DNA of 64,000 bases from Arbacia lixula (GCA_963669155.1 OZ022583.1:2292230-2356229), one strand, 5' to 3'. Shown: positions 54,001-60,925, counted from the stretch's first letter. Notes: a model not told the origin generated them from the sequence alone. Translations and numbers: made by a program.

Positions 54001-55498
54001 TTGTCAGAAATATGTATACGTTCATGATAGTCATGACATTCAGAAGAGTTTCGGATTGGGTATTCTTGTACACAATCATTCTATCACGTGGCTACGAAGA
54101 CGTGAACGAACATTTCTTAATAATTGTAATAAGTTATAGAAGATGTTACGGGACCTGTAGTTAAGGCAGCGATTGTGCAGTGATTTGAGAATCACGTGAT
54201 ATGACGTCATCATCTCACAATGATGACGTCACTACAACTACAGTCCTTTCACTTTAAGTTCATGCTATTTACGTATTGGATGTACCTGATATAAATAGTT
54301 GCAAATGGTGTTTTACTGAAATTCTGAAACCAAAACGTGATATATGATATACTTTGAAGGAATTCCATTATTTAACATTGTGTGTTCATGTCCATAATTA
54401 ACTGCCATCGAATTATTTTAGCGTTCGTGCTTAAAGCAGACCCCGTTGATATATGGACACGACAAGATAAACTATATTTAGTTGATTGAAAAAGTGAATT
54501 GAAGTCGTCATACTCGCGATCGGAACTGCGTAACGACACCAAGAGACTGGTGCACGATCATATTTCTATGTACAGCGCCCGTGGGAGCCCCATGTGCCGT
54601 TGGTTGAAGTAATTAGCACCTCTCTGCTGAATCCTCCGCTGTGACATGTCATTTGTCATTGCTCCATGCGCAATATTATATTACCACCAGTCAAGAGACG
54701 TCGTGTAAAAGTCCCCATTTTCCAAGATGTTTGTACTTTTCTTCTGAGATGATGAGAATTAATGTTGATTTACTGTAGACAAGATTGTCGATGTGACATG
54801 TATATTTGTTACCATAGTAGCTAATTAATCGTGCTAATTTTCACTATATGTTTAGCGTGATGTCATATGATTAGGCCTGCGTGCTACACCAAATTTTGCC
54901 TTCTGCCTATATGTAGAGCAAACATATCAATTTTATTTAAAACATATGAAATTCCATGTATTATGTCATTTTTCTTTCTTTCCCCCACCCTCTCTTGCTA
55001 ATTGTCTCCATCTACCTGTCCCTCCTCACATCCTTGATTTTTATTTCCCAAATTTTATCCCTCTTTTCTTTCCTCAATACTGTACGTCCTCTATGATTGC
55101 ACTTTCCCCTCTTCCCCCTCACCCTCTCACTCCCTCTCTCCATCTCTCCCATTCTCTCTTCACCCATTTCTTTCCATTACACTCTTACCCCACCCCACCC
55201 CTCCCCCGTCGCTTTCTCCCATGCTCCATTTTTTATTACCATATACCCTTCCTCTAAATGCTCTCTCTATCTCTCTCCTTTACCCAAACCCCTCTCCCCT
55301 CCCCCCTCTCCTTCCACCTCCTTCACGGCCTGCAGCATCATCGAGATCCTACCGCACGGTAACGGGCCACGAGCTCGCAACCACCATCGACCCAGCTCGC
55401 TACAGATCGTGGGCATTACGAGGAGTCGACCGGTACAAAGAACACCGCACCAAAACGAACATAGTACGTATATTAACTTCCTCCTCTTCCGCTCCCGA

Positions 55499-55540
<42 letters not shown>

Positions 55541-56481
55541 CCCGTCTCACTCCCACCCCACCCCTCTCTCCCTCCCTCCCTCAATCCCGAAGCTCCCTAT
55601 TTCGTTCCACTGTCTTTCTTTAGAAATACATTGATTCATTCACATTGTTTCATTGTGAAGTTAGAGTTGGCTTGTCCCTGTAGGCCTTAAGTAAACATTT
55701 CGGTGAATCTTAAAATACCGTCAAGGAACTTCCCCCGGAATATCAGAACTGTTATATTTGGACTTGACCCTAATCAATCTAGACTGCACAGACACTAAAA
55801 AATTAATTTGAATATCACTATCTAACATGTGTACATAGTTGTATGTGTATTTGGAGAAGGAGCTGTACCTTGAAGGCAAAAGTACACACACAATGTTAGC
55901 AATACATCATTTGAATCCTTCGTAACCCGAACCAAATCCTTGAAAGTATTTTTTTTTTGTTATATGTCCATGTCTCACAGTCCCACGTTGTATTTGTAGT
56001 ACTGCATCTACAAATCAGACCTTTCTTTGTTGCCTCTGCAGGCCTCTCAGATTCAGACAAGCAGGTGACACAGACCGTGGGCAACGCCAACACGCCTCCG
56101 ATGTCGACGACGGACAACGGCCAGGTGACTGCACTAGCCAACACGGCGGCCCTAATCAACCCGAACACCGCCACGTTCCCGGACCTCACTGCCCCGCCGT
56201 GCTCGATGACCAACGGCACGATCGCGGGCGACACCACGTACTCGTCCTACCCGACCGCGGACGGGCAGTACAACTACGGCAGCTGCTACTTCCGGCCCAA
56301 CACGAGGCCCACGCCGTACTCACGTGACATGACGACATACATGCGGGACTCGCGTTATTGCGCGAACGGTCTGACGTCATACATGGGACGGACCAATGGG
56401 CAGTTCCCGTACGATCCATCCGCGATGTCCATGATGGGCGGCATCGATCCGAGGAGAAACTACACGCAACCCATGATGTAG
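10377..56481 (+). CDS. Tbx1/10: T-box transcription factor Tbx1/10 (nine coding exons, 580 aa)
   Basis: Joined coding exons are 10377-10614, 25682-26060, 46591-46672, 47577-47768, 48140-48295, 52346-52413, 53261-53320, 55336-55463 and 56042-56481. They total 1743 nt, or 580 codons plus TAG. Every junction keeps frame with GT/AG ends. The family is a sequence-specific nuclear DNA-binding regulator; Tbx1 acts in pharyngeal and mesoderm development in chordates (established knowledge; its role here is inference). Visible order: eh1-like FSIASLI (18-24), Ser/Gly/Asp-rich linker, basic KKRR (162-165), T-box (~179-372) with [68 protein letters not shown] and NPFAKGFR, then a Ser/Thr/Tyr-rich C-terminus. 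These blocks match Tbx1 better than Tbx20. ATG 10377 has G at -3 and +4, and an in-frame TAG lies at 10368-10370. An oddity is that the Trp following the T-box's DPxD in vertebrate Tbx1 is Cys372 here. Confidence 0.95.
13480..13680 (+). repeat. Interrupted (CT)n with C-runs
   Basis: A pyrimidine-rich stretch of CT repeats, CCCTC variants and a terminal C-run at about 13662-13678, in intron 1. Confidence 0.9.
15907..15965 (+). repeat. (GA)n microsatellite ending in a G-run
   Basis: A pure GA array of about 47 bases is followed by 12 G, in intron 1. Confidence 0.95.
18966..19337. mobile_element. Palindromic (foldback) MITE bounded by TTAA, 372 bp
   Basis: The two halves are reverse complements over the whole length, meeting at 19151/19152 (ATGTTCGGGCCGAACAT). 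The ends are TTAAAGGGCATATACTG and CAGTATATGCCCTTTAA, so the element is flanked by TTAA on each side. It has no coding capacity. A TTAA boundary is typical of piggyBac-type insertion, but the superfamily is uncertain. Arm identity is high with scattered differences, mostly in the inner third. It sits in intron 1 of Tbx1/10, so the pre-mRNA would contain a ~185-bp hairpin arm. Confidence 0.85.
20350..20536 (+). repeat. Two C-run/(CT)n compound repeats
   Basis: C-rich runs lead into CT arrays at about 20350-20393 and again at about 20473-20536, in intron 1. Confidence 0.9.
21380..21790 (+). repeat. Diverged ~200-bp tandem units containing C-tracts
   Basis: CTTCCCGTGTGTCGT recurs at about 21504 and 21703. 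Each copy is followed by an AAATGATTA block, a long C-run and a TTGATTC.TG.CC block. A weaker related block (CACTTCCTGTGTCCCGT) starts near 21383. C-runs are at about 21541, 21662 and 21744. Confidence 0.6.
22183..22215 (+). repeat. C-run followed by (AC)n
   Basis: About 15 C is followed by an AC array. The same compound recurs at 22499-22527, 44226-44252 and 46258-46290. Confidence 0.95.
22499..22527 (+). repeat. C-run followed by (AC)n
   Basis: A second intron 1 copy of the C-run/AC-array compound. It is not obviously a duplication of the first, because the flanks differ. Confidence 0.95.
23486..23640 (+). repeat. GC-rich transposon-terminus-like fragment with a 17-bp internal direct repeat
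   Basis: The start CAGGGGCGGATCCAAGG resembles terminal inverted repeats common to hAT-type elements in many animals. No matching right end (CCGCCCCTG) is visible in the window, so it would be a fragment. GCCGAATCGGCCGCGGC occurs twice, at 23544-23560 and 23589-23605. A C-run at 23640-23656 follows. The family call is from memory of the motif and is tentative. Confidence 0.4.
23670..24187. repeat. Imperfect ~518-bp inverted repeat
   Basis: Outer ends are CGCTCTCCCAT (left) and ATGGGAGAGCA (right). Inner matching blocks include GATACATCATTAGAAA.ACGTTT (left, near 23769) against its reverse complement near 24085-24105, and AAAAAGCAATTTA against TAAATTGCTTTTTT. Identity is moderate, so this is an old foldback or MITE-like element. 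No coding sequence is present. Confidence 0.6.
23920..24300 (+). repeat. Direct duplication of ~75 bp, spacing ~290 bp
   Basis: A segment near 23941-24000 containing TCAAACCTTCACT and GTTTCTTTCATGTTTCTGC recurs at 24236-24290 with a small deletion. The second copy starts just outside the right end of the adjacent inverted repeat, so the centre of the palindrome is duplicated beyond its arm. Confidence 0.65.
25682..26060 (+). CDS. Tbx1/10: Tbx1/10 exon 2 (linker, NLS, start of T-box; residues 80-206)
   Basis: The acceptor is tttgttgaaag| and the donor cggcag|gtgaga; phase is 1 in and 2 out. The exon is markedly GC-rich against AT-rich flanks. It encodes a Ser/Gly/Asp-rich low-complexity linker, basic patches (PKRKNS and KKRRQ, the latter at 162-165, plausible nuclear localisation signals) and the conserved T-box entry [20 protein letters not shown] with EMIVTKAGR after it. 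The [16 protein letters not shown] signature is diagnostic of the Tbx1/10 subfamily. Arg206 is split by the intron (AG|A). The opposite-strand open frames over the exon are shadows. Confidence 0.95.
26735..26828 (+). repeat. (TG)n(AG)n compound microsatellite ending in G-rich run
   Basis: About 40 bases of TG repeat, a short A-rich joint and about 38 bases of AG lead into G-runs, at the start of intron 2. Confidence 0.95.
28305..28528 (+). repeat. (GGAGAA)n/(GAA)n purine tract
   Basis: About 220 bases of almost pure purine in hexamer and trimer units. All frames on both strands stay open through it (poly Glu, Lys, Arg, Leu, Phe, Ser), so open frames here mean nothing. Triplex (H-DNA) formation is plausible. 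Confidence 0.95.
31439..31510 (+). mobile_element. tRNA-derived SINE head
   Basis: TGGCCTGGTGGTTAGGTAGG is an A-box (D-arm) and GCAGGTTCAAATGC a B-box (T-arm), at tRNA-like spacing. The 5' GCCAGAA and 3' TTCTGGC are complementary. The T-stem is shortened, so this is not a functional tRNA gene. This layout is characteristic of tRNA-derived SINE heads. A T-rich stretch follows, but the element's 3' body and target-site duplication are not evident. It lies in intron 2. Confidence 0.6.
32178..32225 (+). repeat. (TA)n(GA)n compound microsatellite
   Basis: A short TA array runs into a GA array. G-runs at about 32127 and 32263 flank the region. Confidence 0.9.
36269..36344 (+). repeat. (GA)n microsatellite ending in G-rich run
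   Basis: About 53 bases of GA, then GTGAGGGGGG and a G-run, in intron 2. Confidence 0.95.
37850..38125 (+). repeat. (CA)n microsatellite with degenerate left part
   Basis: An interrupted CA array (CACG, CATA variants) becomes pure from about 38066 to 38124. Val/Cys-rich frames on the minus strand are artefacts. Confidence 0.95.
40208..40675 (+). repeat. (ACT)n trinucleotide array with higher-order 99-bp repeat
   Basis: About 460 bases of ACT/CTA repeats with GCT, ATT and ACA variants, ending in GAC repeats. The variant pattern ACAACT...ATTACTGCTGCTGCT...GCT is repeated at offset 99 bp (40309 and 40408). All three forward frames are largely open. Confidence 0.95.
43860..43920 (+). repeat. 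(GA)n microsatellite
   Basis: A pure GA array of about 60 bases in intron 2, with no G-run at its end. Confidence 0.95.
44226..44252 (+). repeat. C-run followed by (AC)n
   Basis: About 14 C is followed by AC repeats and then ACTC and ACAGTT variants. Confidence 0.95.
44367..44480 (+). repeat. Interrupted (GA)n microsatellite
   Basis: GA arrays are separated by ATACAGAAAGGA and GACAGATACAG variants, in intron 2. Confidence 0.95.
45010..45092 (+). repeat. (CT)n microsatellite
   Basis: A pure CT array of about 80 bases followed by T/C-rich sequence, in intron 2. Confidence 0.95.
46258..46290 (+). repeat. C-run followed by (AC)n
   Basis: About 15 C, then AC repeats, about 300 bp before exon 3. 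Confidence 0.95.
46591..46672 (+). CDS. Tbx1/10: Tbx1/10 exon 3 (T-box, residues 206-233)
   Basis: This 82-nt exon lies between ctctcggtag| and |gtaagt; phase is 2 in and 0 out. It encodes [19 protein letters not shown] followed by ILMMDFVP, a universally conserved T-box core in which the RRMFP loop contributes DNA contacts (family knowledge). It is too short and lacks an ATG, so a plain ORF search misses it. Its identity is certain from the motif, and it joins exon 2 to give TKAGRRMFP. Confidence 0.96.
46697..46765 (+). repeat. Degenerate tRNA-like fragment
   Basis: TTCAGTGAGCAGATCGC resembles a D-arm (A box), CTCC...GGAG brackets an anticodon-arm-like region, and AGGGTTCGAACCCT is a complete T-arm hairpin with a consensus B box. 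The region in between contains a CGATCGATCG insertion, so it is a tRNA pseudogene or tRNA-derived SINE remnant. It starts about 25 bp after the exon 3 donor, in intron 3. Confidence 0.5.
47050..47574 (+). promoter_or_regulatory. 525-nt AG-free polypyrimidine tract before exon 4 acceptor
   Basis: From after AG at 47048-47049 to the exon 4 acceptor AG (47575-47576) there is no AG dinucleotide on the + strand. From about 47085 on, the sequence is overwhelmingly C and T. In spliceosomal terms this is one very long AG exclusion zone, which permits a distant branch point. It also gives a meaningless 196-aa Ser/Pro/Leu-rich open frame. Confidence 0.85.
47577..47768 (+). CDS. Tbx1/10: Tbx1/10 exon 4 (T-box, residues 234-297)
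   Basis: This 192-nt exon is phase 0 on both sides. The acceptor ccccccatag| follows a 0.5-kb pyrimidine tract; the donor is ccat|gtaagt. It encodes [20 protein letters not shown], then [19 protein letters not shown], then [20 protein letters not shown] ending NGH. The residues are near-identical to other Tbx1 proteins. This is the central beta-barrel part of the T-box and contains the conserved HPDSP and KLTNN blocks. Confidence 0.97.
47769..48139 (+). other. Tbx1/10 intron 4
   Basis: A 371-nt phase 0 AT-rich intron. Nothing else is seen in it. Confidence 0.92.
48140..48295 (+). CDS. Tbx1/10: Tbx1/10 exon 5 (T-box, residues 298-349)
   Basis: This 156-nt exon is phase 0 on both sides, with acceptor acaacctag| and donor caga|gtgagt. 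It encodes [20 protein letters not shown], then [20 protein letters not shown] and [12 protein letters not shown]. The invariant T-box blocks NSMHRYQPR and FTAVTAYQN are intact. The variable loop [13 protein letters not shown] aligns with the DPRKDSEKYAEEN-type loop of vertebrate Tbx1, which supports the subfamily assignment. Confidence 0.97.
48296..52345 (+). other. Tbx1/10 intron 5 (4.05 kb)
   Basis: A phase 0 intron. A purine-rich stretch (48650-48830, GAGA/GACAGACA variants) and a CpG-richer patch (49440-50010) have chance frames on both strands. A G-run lies at about 51045-51057. No gene or exon is recognised. Confidence 0.9.
52346..52413 (+). CDS. Tbx1/10: Tbx1/10 exon 6 (T-box end, residues 350-371 plus two bases)
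   Basis: This 68-nt exon starts after cattgctacag| and ends at ctg|gtaagt in phase 2. It encodes [20 protein letters not shown] and DD, then TG of a split codon. NPFAKGFR forms the short C-terminal helix that T-box crystal structures place in the minor groove. In vertebrate Tbx1 the split codon would read TGG (Trp). Both downstream exons here start with a pyrimidine (exon 7 with T, exon 8 with C), so it becomes Cys whichever exon is joined. Confidence 0.96.
52414..53260 (+). other. Tbx1/10 intron 6
   Basis: An 847-nt phase 2 intron. A diverged direct repeat links 53020-53085 with 53195-53265, immediately upstream of exon 7. An 84-codon frame at 52503 is not recognisable. Confidence 0.75.
53261..53320 (+). 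CDS. Tbx1/10: Tbx1/10 exon 7, probable 60-nt cassette (residues 372-392)
   Basis: The acceptor tttttattattttcag| is strong; the donor is cccccg|gtaaat. The exon is exactly 60 nt and phase 2 on both sides, so inclusion or skipping leaves the frame intact. It encodes [20 protein letters not shown] plus CG of Arg392, a Cys-containing segment just after the DNA-binding domain that I do not recognise in vertebrate Tbx1. Support comes from splice signals, an open frame and symmetric phase, not homology. It may be lineage-specific, alternatively spliced, or a false exon. A degenerate duplicate of its upstream region lies about 170 bp before it. Confidence 0.6.
54202..54231. promoter_or_regulatory. 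Twin CRE palindrome with 12-bp perfect arms
   Basis: TGACGTCATCAT, a 6-nt spacer CTCACA, then ATGATGACGTCA form a perfect inverted repeat containing two full CREB/ATF consensus sites. A weaker outer inverted pair (ACCTGTAGTT near 54151 and AACTACAGT at about 54236) suggests a ~100-bp palindromic element. It is in intron 7. Confidence 0.5.
54918..55333 (+). promoter_or_regulatory. ~415-nt AG-free pyrimidine-rich tract before exon 8 acceptor
   Basis: No AG occurs between 54916-54917 and the exon 8 acceptor AG at 55334-55335. From about 54967 the sequence is mostly pyrimidine, with CCCTCT-type units. The overlapping Ser/Pro/Leu-rich open frames are compositional artefacts that happen to run into the real exon 8. 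Confidence 0.85.
55336..55463 (+). CDS. Tbx1/10: Tbx1/10 exon 8 (post-T-box segment, residues 393-434)
   Basis: This 128-nt exon starts after cggcctgcag| behind a ~415-nt AG-free tract. It encodes [20 protein letters not shown] followed by a Ser/Arg/Gln-rich stretch. RNHHRP corresponds to the PRNHRPG segment directly after the T-box in vertebrate Tbx1, which fixes the frame. The donor chosen is cata|gtacgt in phase 1, because only then does the codon complete (A|GC, Ser435) with exon 9. A nearby gtatat is a less suitable alternative. The segment [11 protein letters not shown] before RNHHRP is extra relative to Tbx1 as I know it. Confidence 0.8.
55464..56041 (+). other. Tbx1/10 intron 8
   Basis: A 578-nt phase 1 intron that begins with a CT-rich segment and ends in tttgttgcctctgcag. 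Confidence 0.8.
55503..55537 (+). repeat. (CT)n microsatellite just after exon 8
   Basis: A CT array begins 40 bp downstream of the exon 8 donor, in intron 8. Confidence 0.95.
56042..56481 (+). CDS. Tbx1/10: Tbx1/10 exon 9 (C-terminal region and stop, residues 435-580)
   Basis: The acceptor ttgttgcctctgcag| lies at 56026-56041. The terminal coding exon is open to TAG at 56479-56481. It encodes a low-complexity, Thr/Asn/Pro/Tyr-rich region (including [36 protein letters not shown] and [18 protein letters not shown]) ending in [10 protein letters not shown]-terminal regions of Tbx1 carry transactivation and regulatory functions and are poorly conserved. High GC and codon-like composition contrast with the AT-rich flanks. 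The frame is fixed by phase 1 from exon 8. An overlapping opposite-strand frame is a shadow. Confidence 0.9.
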
Positions 56482-57720
56482 CGACGCCTGAATTGACAGA
56501 AATAAAATACTCCCTCCGTGAACTGTATCCTCGAGAAGAAATGATAGCCAAAGCTCAACCACCAAAGTTTGCCGAACATGAGATGGAGCGAGCGCTATCT
56601 AGCTTGATTTGGGACGTCATGATTGGATGTTGTTGTGTGCTATTTCAAGAAGGATTATGGAGTACACGAGAACCCATTTGACGAGCATAAGAGTGCGCTA
56701 CTTGTCGGGTGGTTTGTATTCTTTGTGACGAAGGCCAAAAGGATTAAAAACTTTTATAAAGAAAATATAATTTTCAATGTTGTACGTACACAAAATTCAG
56801 AAATCTCGTCTCAAGTGTTCCTGTATATATAGCTTGCAGAGAAAAATCGTTTTATAGTGCTTTCATTGTGTACAGTTCCCTATGGACCAGTCAGCACGAT
56901 TACTTGATCTGCATATCTTATGATGACGTAAAAGTGACGTCATCTCGAATTGGTAGTACTGACAACGTGTCGTATAAAAATCGACACTGATGTCTCTTTT
57001 ATATCATTATTCGTCCTGAAAATACGTAAGACGTCATATGTGACTTGATGACGTTATTGCTATGTCCTTGGTGACATATAATTTGTTTGATTATCATTAT
57101 TTTAACGATAAACTGTACAAATGAACAAGAATTAGATTCTTGGGAATACAATCTGTGTAAATATAGAATTCTAACGGTAATGAATGTGATGAGGATTCAG
57201 TAAGACTCCACTTACAACAAAGAGGGCGATCTTTGTTATGATAAGTCATGATAACAGATGATTGAAGGACGAGGATTGGCGATATCTACGCTTTATGGCC
57301 GGGAGATTTGAAGAGGTGCAAAGATACGTTTTGGACAAGTGATCCGCAAAGGTGATCCAACATGAACGAAGGCAAGTTTACTGAAGAAGGATATTCATGG
57401 AAATATTGAAATGTGTAGAGTATTAGTGACAGGACAGTGCATCAAAGAGAACAAGATGACAATGAGAAAGGACAAGAAATGCAAAAATTTTACGATTTGT
57501 TTCAGTAAACCATAATCATATGAATAGCAGTTTAAATCCGCTCATGTCGCATTGACGGCAAAATTTCGATTATACATGTTATTTTTGAAGAAATGACACT
57601 TCCGTGAAGACAGGATTTCTTTAAAAAATACACTTTTGTAGTAAAATTCCGGCATCAATGTTGGCTCGCATAGCAAAAATGACAAATCAATAAAGATTGA
57701 AATAAGAACAAATACATAAT
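56482..57720 (+). other. Tbx1/10: Predicted Tbx1/10 3'UTR
   Basis: This AT-rich, non-coding sequence follows the stop codon. AATAAA occurs just after the stop (56501-56506) and again at 57689-57694. The second is the more plausible cleavage signal for a regulatory gene with a long 3'UTR. A Pumilio-type element TGTAAATA lies at 57156-57163 and a full CRE palindrome TGACGTCA at 56935-56942. The 3' end is inferred and not observed. Confidence 0.45.
57689..57694 (+). promoter_or_regulatory. Candidate polyadenylation signal AATAAA
   Basis: A canonical AATAAA hexamer sits about 1.2 kb after the Tbx1/10 stop, within AT-rich sequence. It is one of several AATAAA occurrences downstream; another lies 20 nt after the stop. 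Confidence 0.4.
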
Positions 57721-59444
57721 CCGTCTACCATATTTACTAAACTTCTGTTCCAGGGCAAATATTATATTGTAAAGCAAATTATGGTATAATGTTATTATTA
57801 TTCAATCACAATCAAGTACAACCAAGTACCATATGTTCATTTAATATGTAATAGGCCTATTGACGTTGACAAACATCAACACAGTCATACTGCGAATGTG
57901 AGCATATTATTAATCCCTTCTGAAACTCTTTCAAGTTTATATGTATTATTTGTATTTTGATATTTACGTTGTTTTCAGACTTGATTCCTTTGAATTATCG
58001 TGAAGGACCCTAGTCAAAACTAATTAGACACTAATCATTGCACTGAAGCATCATGGCATTAAATAGTCACGTGTTGATGTGATGGCAGTATCTACACAAC
58101 AAACAAACATAACACGGTCTTGCTTTCAATGATCGGAATGCCTAAACTTGCATTGTCAAGCAATCCAGAAAGGTACATGAGAACATTTTGTTTGTTTTAC
58201 TCTCAAAGGCTGACACACAAGTCTCAATGTTTGCCTAATAATATAATTATATTTCTTTACCTAAAATGTGGTGTTTGATTGTGTCTCATTCTAATTTGGA
58301 TTTATCAAAGACAAAGCTTACTCTGCTATATTGATATTTTAGCACAATTAACTGAAATATTAAACCGCACCCTTCGATGTTTAATTCCCATCTTTATCAG
58401 GAATTGAAGCCCTGTCGGACGGGAATTACCGGCGGCAATATACATGCCGCATTCATGTTAATGTGTTTATAAAGCGAGTCCGTTTTTATATGGAAGGCAG
58501 GTTTGGACGAGGAAGATGACAACTATTTGATACTTGCATCTCCATGGTCGGGGAATATCTACCAGTCATTGTTTGAAGTATACTAGTGGGAAACGGACAA
58601 ATCGACGTGTTGCGTGTAACATGTCACAAAGTCTTTGATTTTCTACATTTATTTGATGAACTAAGACAGGGTTCAGCAGAGTTCAAGTTGAAAATTGGAC
58701 CGTAATTTATTATGTGACCTCCCGGCTATAAATTATTAACAGTGAATATGCATTATTTTTAAGGAAATGCAGTATTCCAAATCAGTTAACATATCCAATT
58801 TAAGTTGTATTGCTTGAGATGCTTACGTCATAGTCGGCTTTATGCTAAAGGGAGCTTAGTACATGTACTTACACTTGCGATGATTAAGAAAAGAGAAGAG
58901 GCATGTGTTGTTACTATGGAAACGGAGATCCAGAGTGAATGTATGGTTTGGCGAAGGATGGAAATTTGTCAATAACTGTTATCAAAATGTCTACAAAATT
59001 TGCTACTTATGGATCTCAAAAGATCTTGAATAAATAATTTAGAGAATAACAATGATGGTATATGACATAATTTGATTGTTATACATGTACATGTATCATG
59101 TTTGTGCTTGTAAGTGTGGGTGTGTGGTATGGTCGATGATGGATGATGAACATTTCCCGTGCGATTCAAACTCACAATTACGACATTATACGAATTTAAT
59201 ATCATTAGATATGGCTAATTCTTTTTCGCAAAAAATGGGCTGCATTTTCATATCGACTGTGTCGATTTGTTGTACACAAATTGCAGAAGCACGATTATCC
59301 TAAAAAAAAGTTTAAAGGGTTTCTCCGTGAGGAAACTTACCAGATTAAAAAACAAGGGACAAACAGTAAAAACGTTGGAACGAGCGCATCGATTCTATGT
59401 TTAACATCTTACACATTTTGGTTTGAAATATCTGTGTGACTTGC

Positions 59445-59780
59445 AATGATGATGATGATGATGATGATGATAATGATTATGATGACTATGATGATCGTGG
59501 TGATGATGATAATGATCGTGGTGATGATGATAATGAAGTTGACGGTGATGGTGGTGTTGATGATGATGGTGGTGGTGATGATGAAGATAATGATGATGGT
59601 GGTGGTGATGATGAAGATAATGATGATGGCGATAGTGGCAATAATAAAGATGATAATGATGATGTTGATGTTGTTGATGATTGTGTTAATGACATTGATG
59701 ATGATGATATTAATGATGATAATGGTGATGACGATTATGGTGCTTATACTAATGATACTGCTGGTGACGTTATCATGACA
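59445..59780 (+). repeat. (GAT)n trinucleotide array
   Basis: Imperfect GAT/GGT/AAT triplets extend over about 340 bases. The Asp-rich and Met-rich open frames are consequences of the repeat. Confidence 0.95.
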
Positions 59781-60504
59781 GCGATGGTGATGGTGAGGCT
59801 GGTGGTGATCGTGTGTGTAAAGGAGCTGTGGCTGAACCTTAATGATTATAGTCCAGCGGCATAGCTCGATATATTAAAATAATATGTCATTTTTGTCTAA
59901 AAGCACAAACTTTGGCAAGTATGTAGGATGATGTACTTTAAATTCTGATATTGAGCCATCTCAAATTTTGCCCCAGAGAGCCATGGCGGCCGTTTTAAAA
60001 AAAAATGGCTGCAATTCGAATGTAGTATTGACCAATTTTATAGATTAGATTTGAATGTTTTTTTTTCACACATCTTATAGGATGTCATATTAAAGAGGAT
60101 TAAATTCGATACAAACATGATTTTTAACAATTTTGCAACCAAATTTGAACTGTCAACATTTTGAAAATTCGTCTCAATAATAAATGGAAATTACTTGCAA
60201 ATCTGCCGATATATATGTTAGATAATCTCTGAAAGATAAATGTTTCATTACTTTGCCTGATACATAGTTAATAGCTCTCCAAACTTAATACTTTGATATA
60301 AGCTGATTAACATTTTGTATACATTTTGTCCTCATATATGTTTTACACACACCGGTGCTTATTTTGTGTCTTGTATTGATGTATTGTATGCACGAGCTGT
60401 CAGTAATTCTTTAATGTACGTTATTGTATCTAATAATCCATTTTCGTAATGTAATCACAATTTTCCCCCTACCTGCCCGGTGACGAGTTATTGCATTAAC
60501 CTAT

Positions 60505-60925
60505 ATATGAAGAGTTTGTTTGCAAAAGAGGTTGGATCCACTTCTGACCATTCTGAGAAAAACTACTTTTTTATTCTCCCATATTGCAATATTCTTATGC
60601 AAAACTAAATTGTCATGATATACTACTCTACCACGTGAACATCAAATTGGATATAAAAGAAATCTACCTGTCTGTATATTTTTTAATATATTTTTTTAAT
60701 TACCTTTGTGGATCTAACCCCTTTTGCAAACAAACTGAAATCGATTTAGCCCCTTTTGAATAAAAGTGATTTTCTTTGCCATTTTTGTTAACTTTTTAAT
60801 GGAAATTTCAACTTTTCTTTGGTATCATCTTAAAGAGCTACTTTAAATCTATACATTAAGACAAAAAAAAAATCACATTTGATGAAAAATCGATCTAACC
60901 CCTTTTGCAACTGAGCTCTTCATAT
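60505..60925. repeat. Cluster of inverted and direct copies of a CCCCTTTTGCAA-type motif
   Basis: AGTTTGTTTGCAAAAGAGGTTGGATCCAC at 60513-60541 (shown only to identify; 29 bp) is the reverse complement of 60708-60735 with two differences. Further copies of the core ATCTAACCCCTTTTGCAA occur near 60893, and a weaker one near 60748. The flanking TATGAAGAG at the left and CTCTTCATA at 60916-60924 extend the outer inverted repeat. It is probably a non-autonomous repeat. Confidence 0.65.

Larger units (their letters stand above)
53321..55335 (+). other. Tbx1/10 intron 7 (2.0 kb)
   Basis: A phase 2 intron with the twin CRE palindrome and the second AG-free pyrimidine tract. Confidence 0.75.

Noticed and set aside
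55097-55690. 197-aa frame containing exon 8
   Set aside because: Only 55336-55463 is supported as an exon. The flanking parts are CT-rich intron with splice sites at both borders.
10377-56481. Assignment of the gene to Tbx20 because of the RANAFSIA N-terminus
   Set aside because: The T-box itself reads [38 protein letters not shown] and RFHVV..SGRKD, which is Tbx1/10-like. Tbx20 has a different loop and lacks these residues.
59436-59864. 142-aa Asp-rich frame
   Set aside because: A product of the (GAT)n array with no non-repeat domain.
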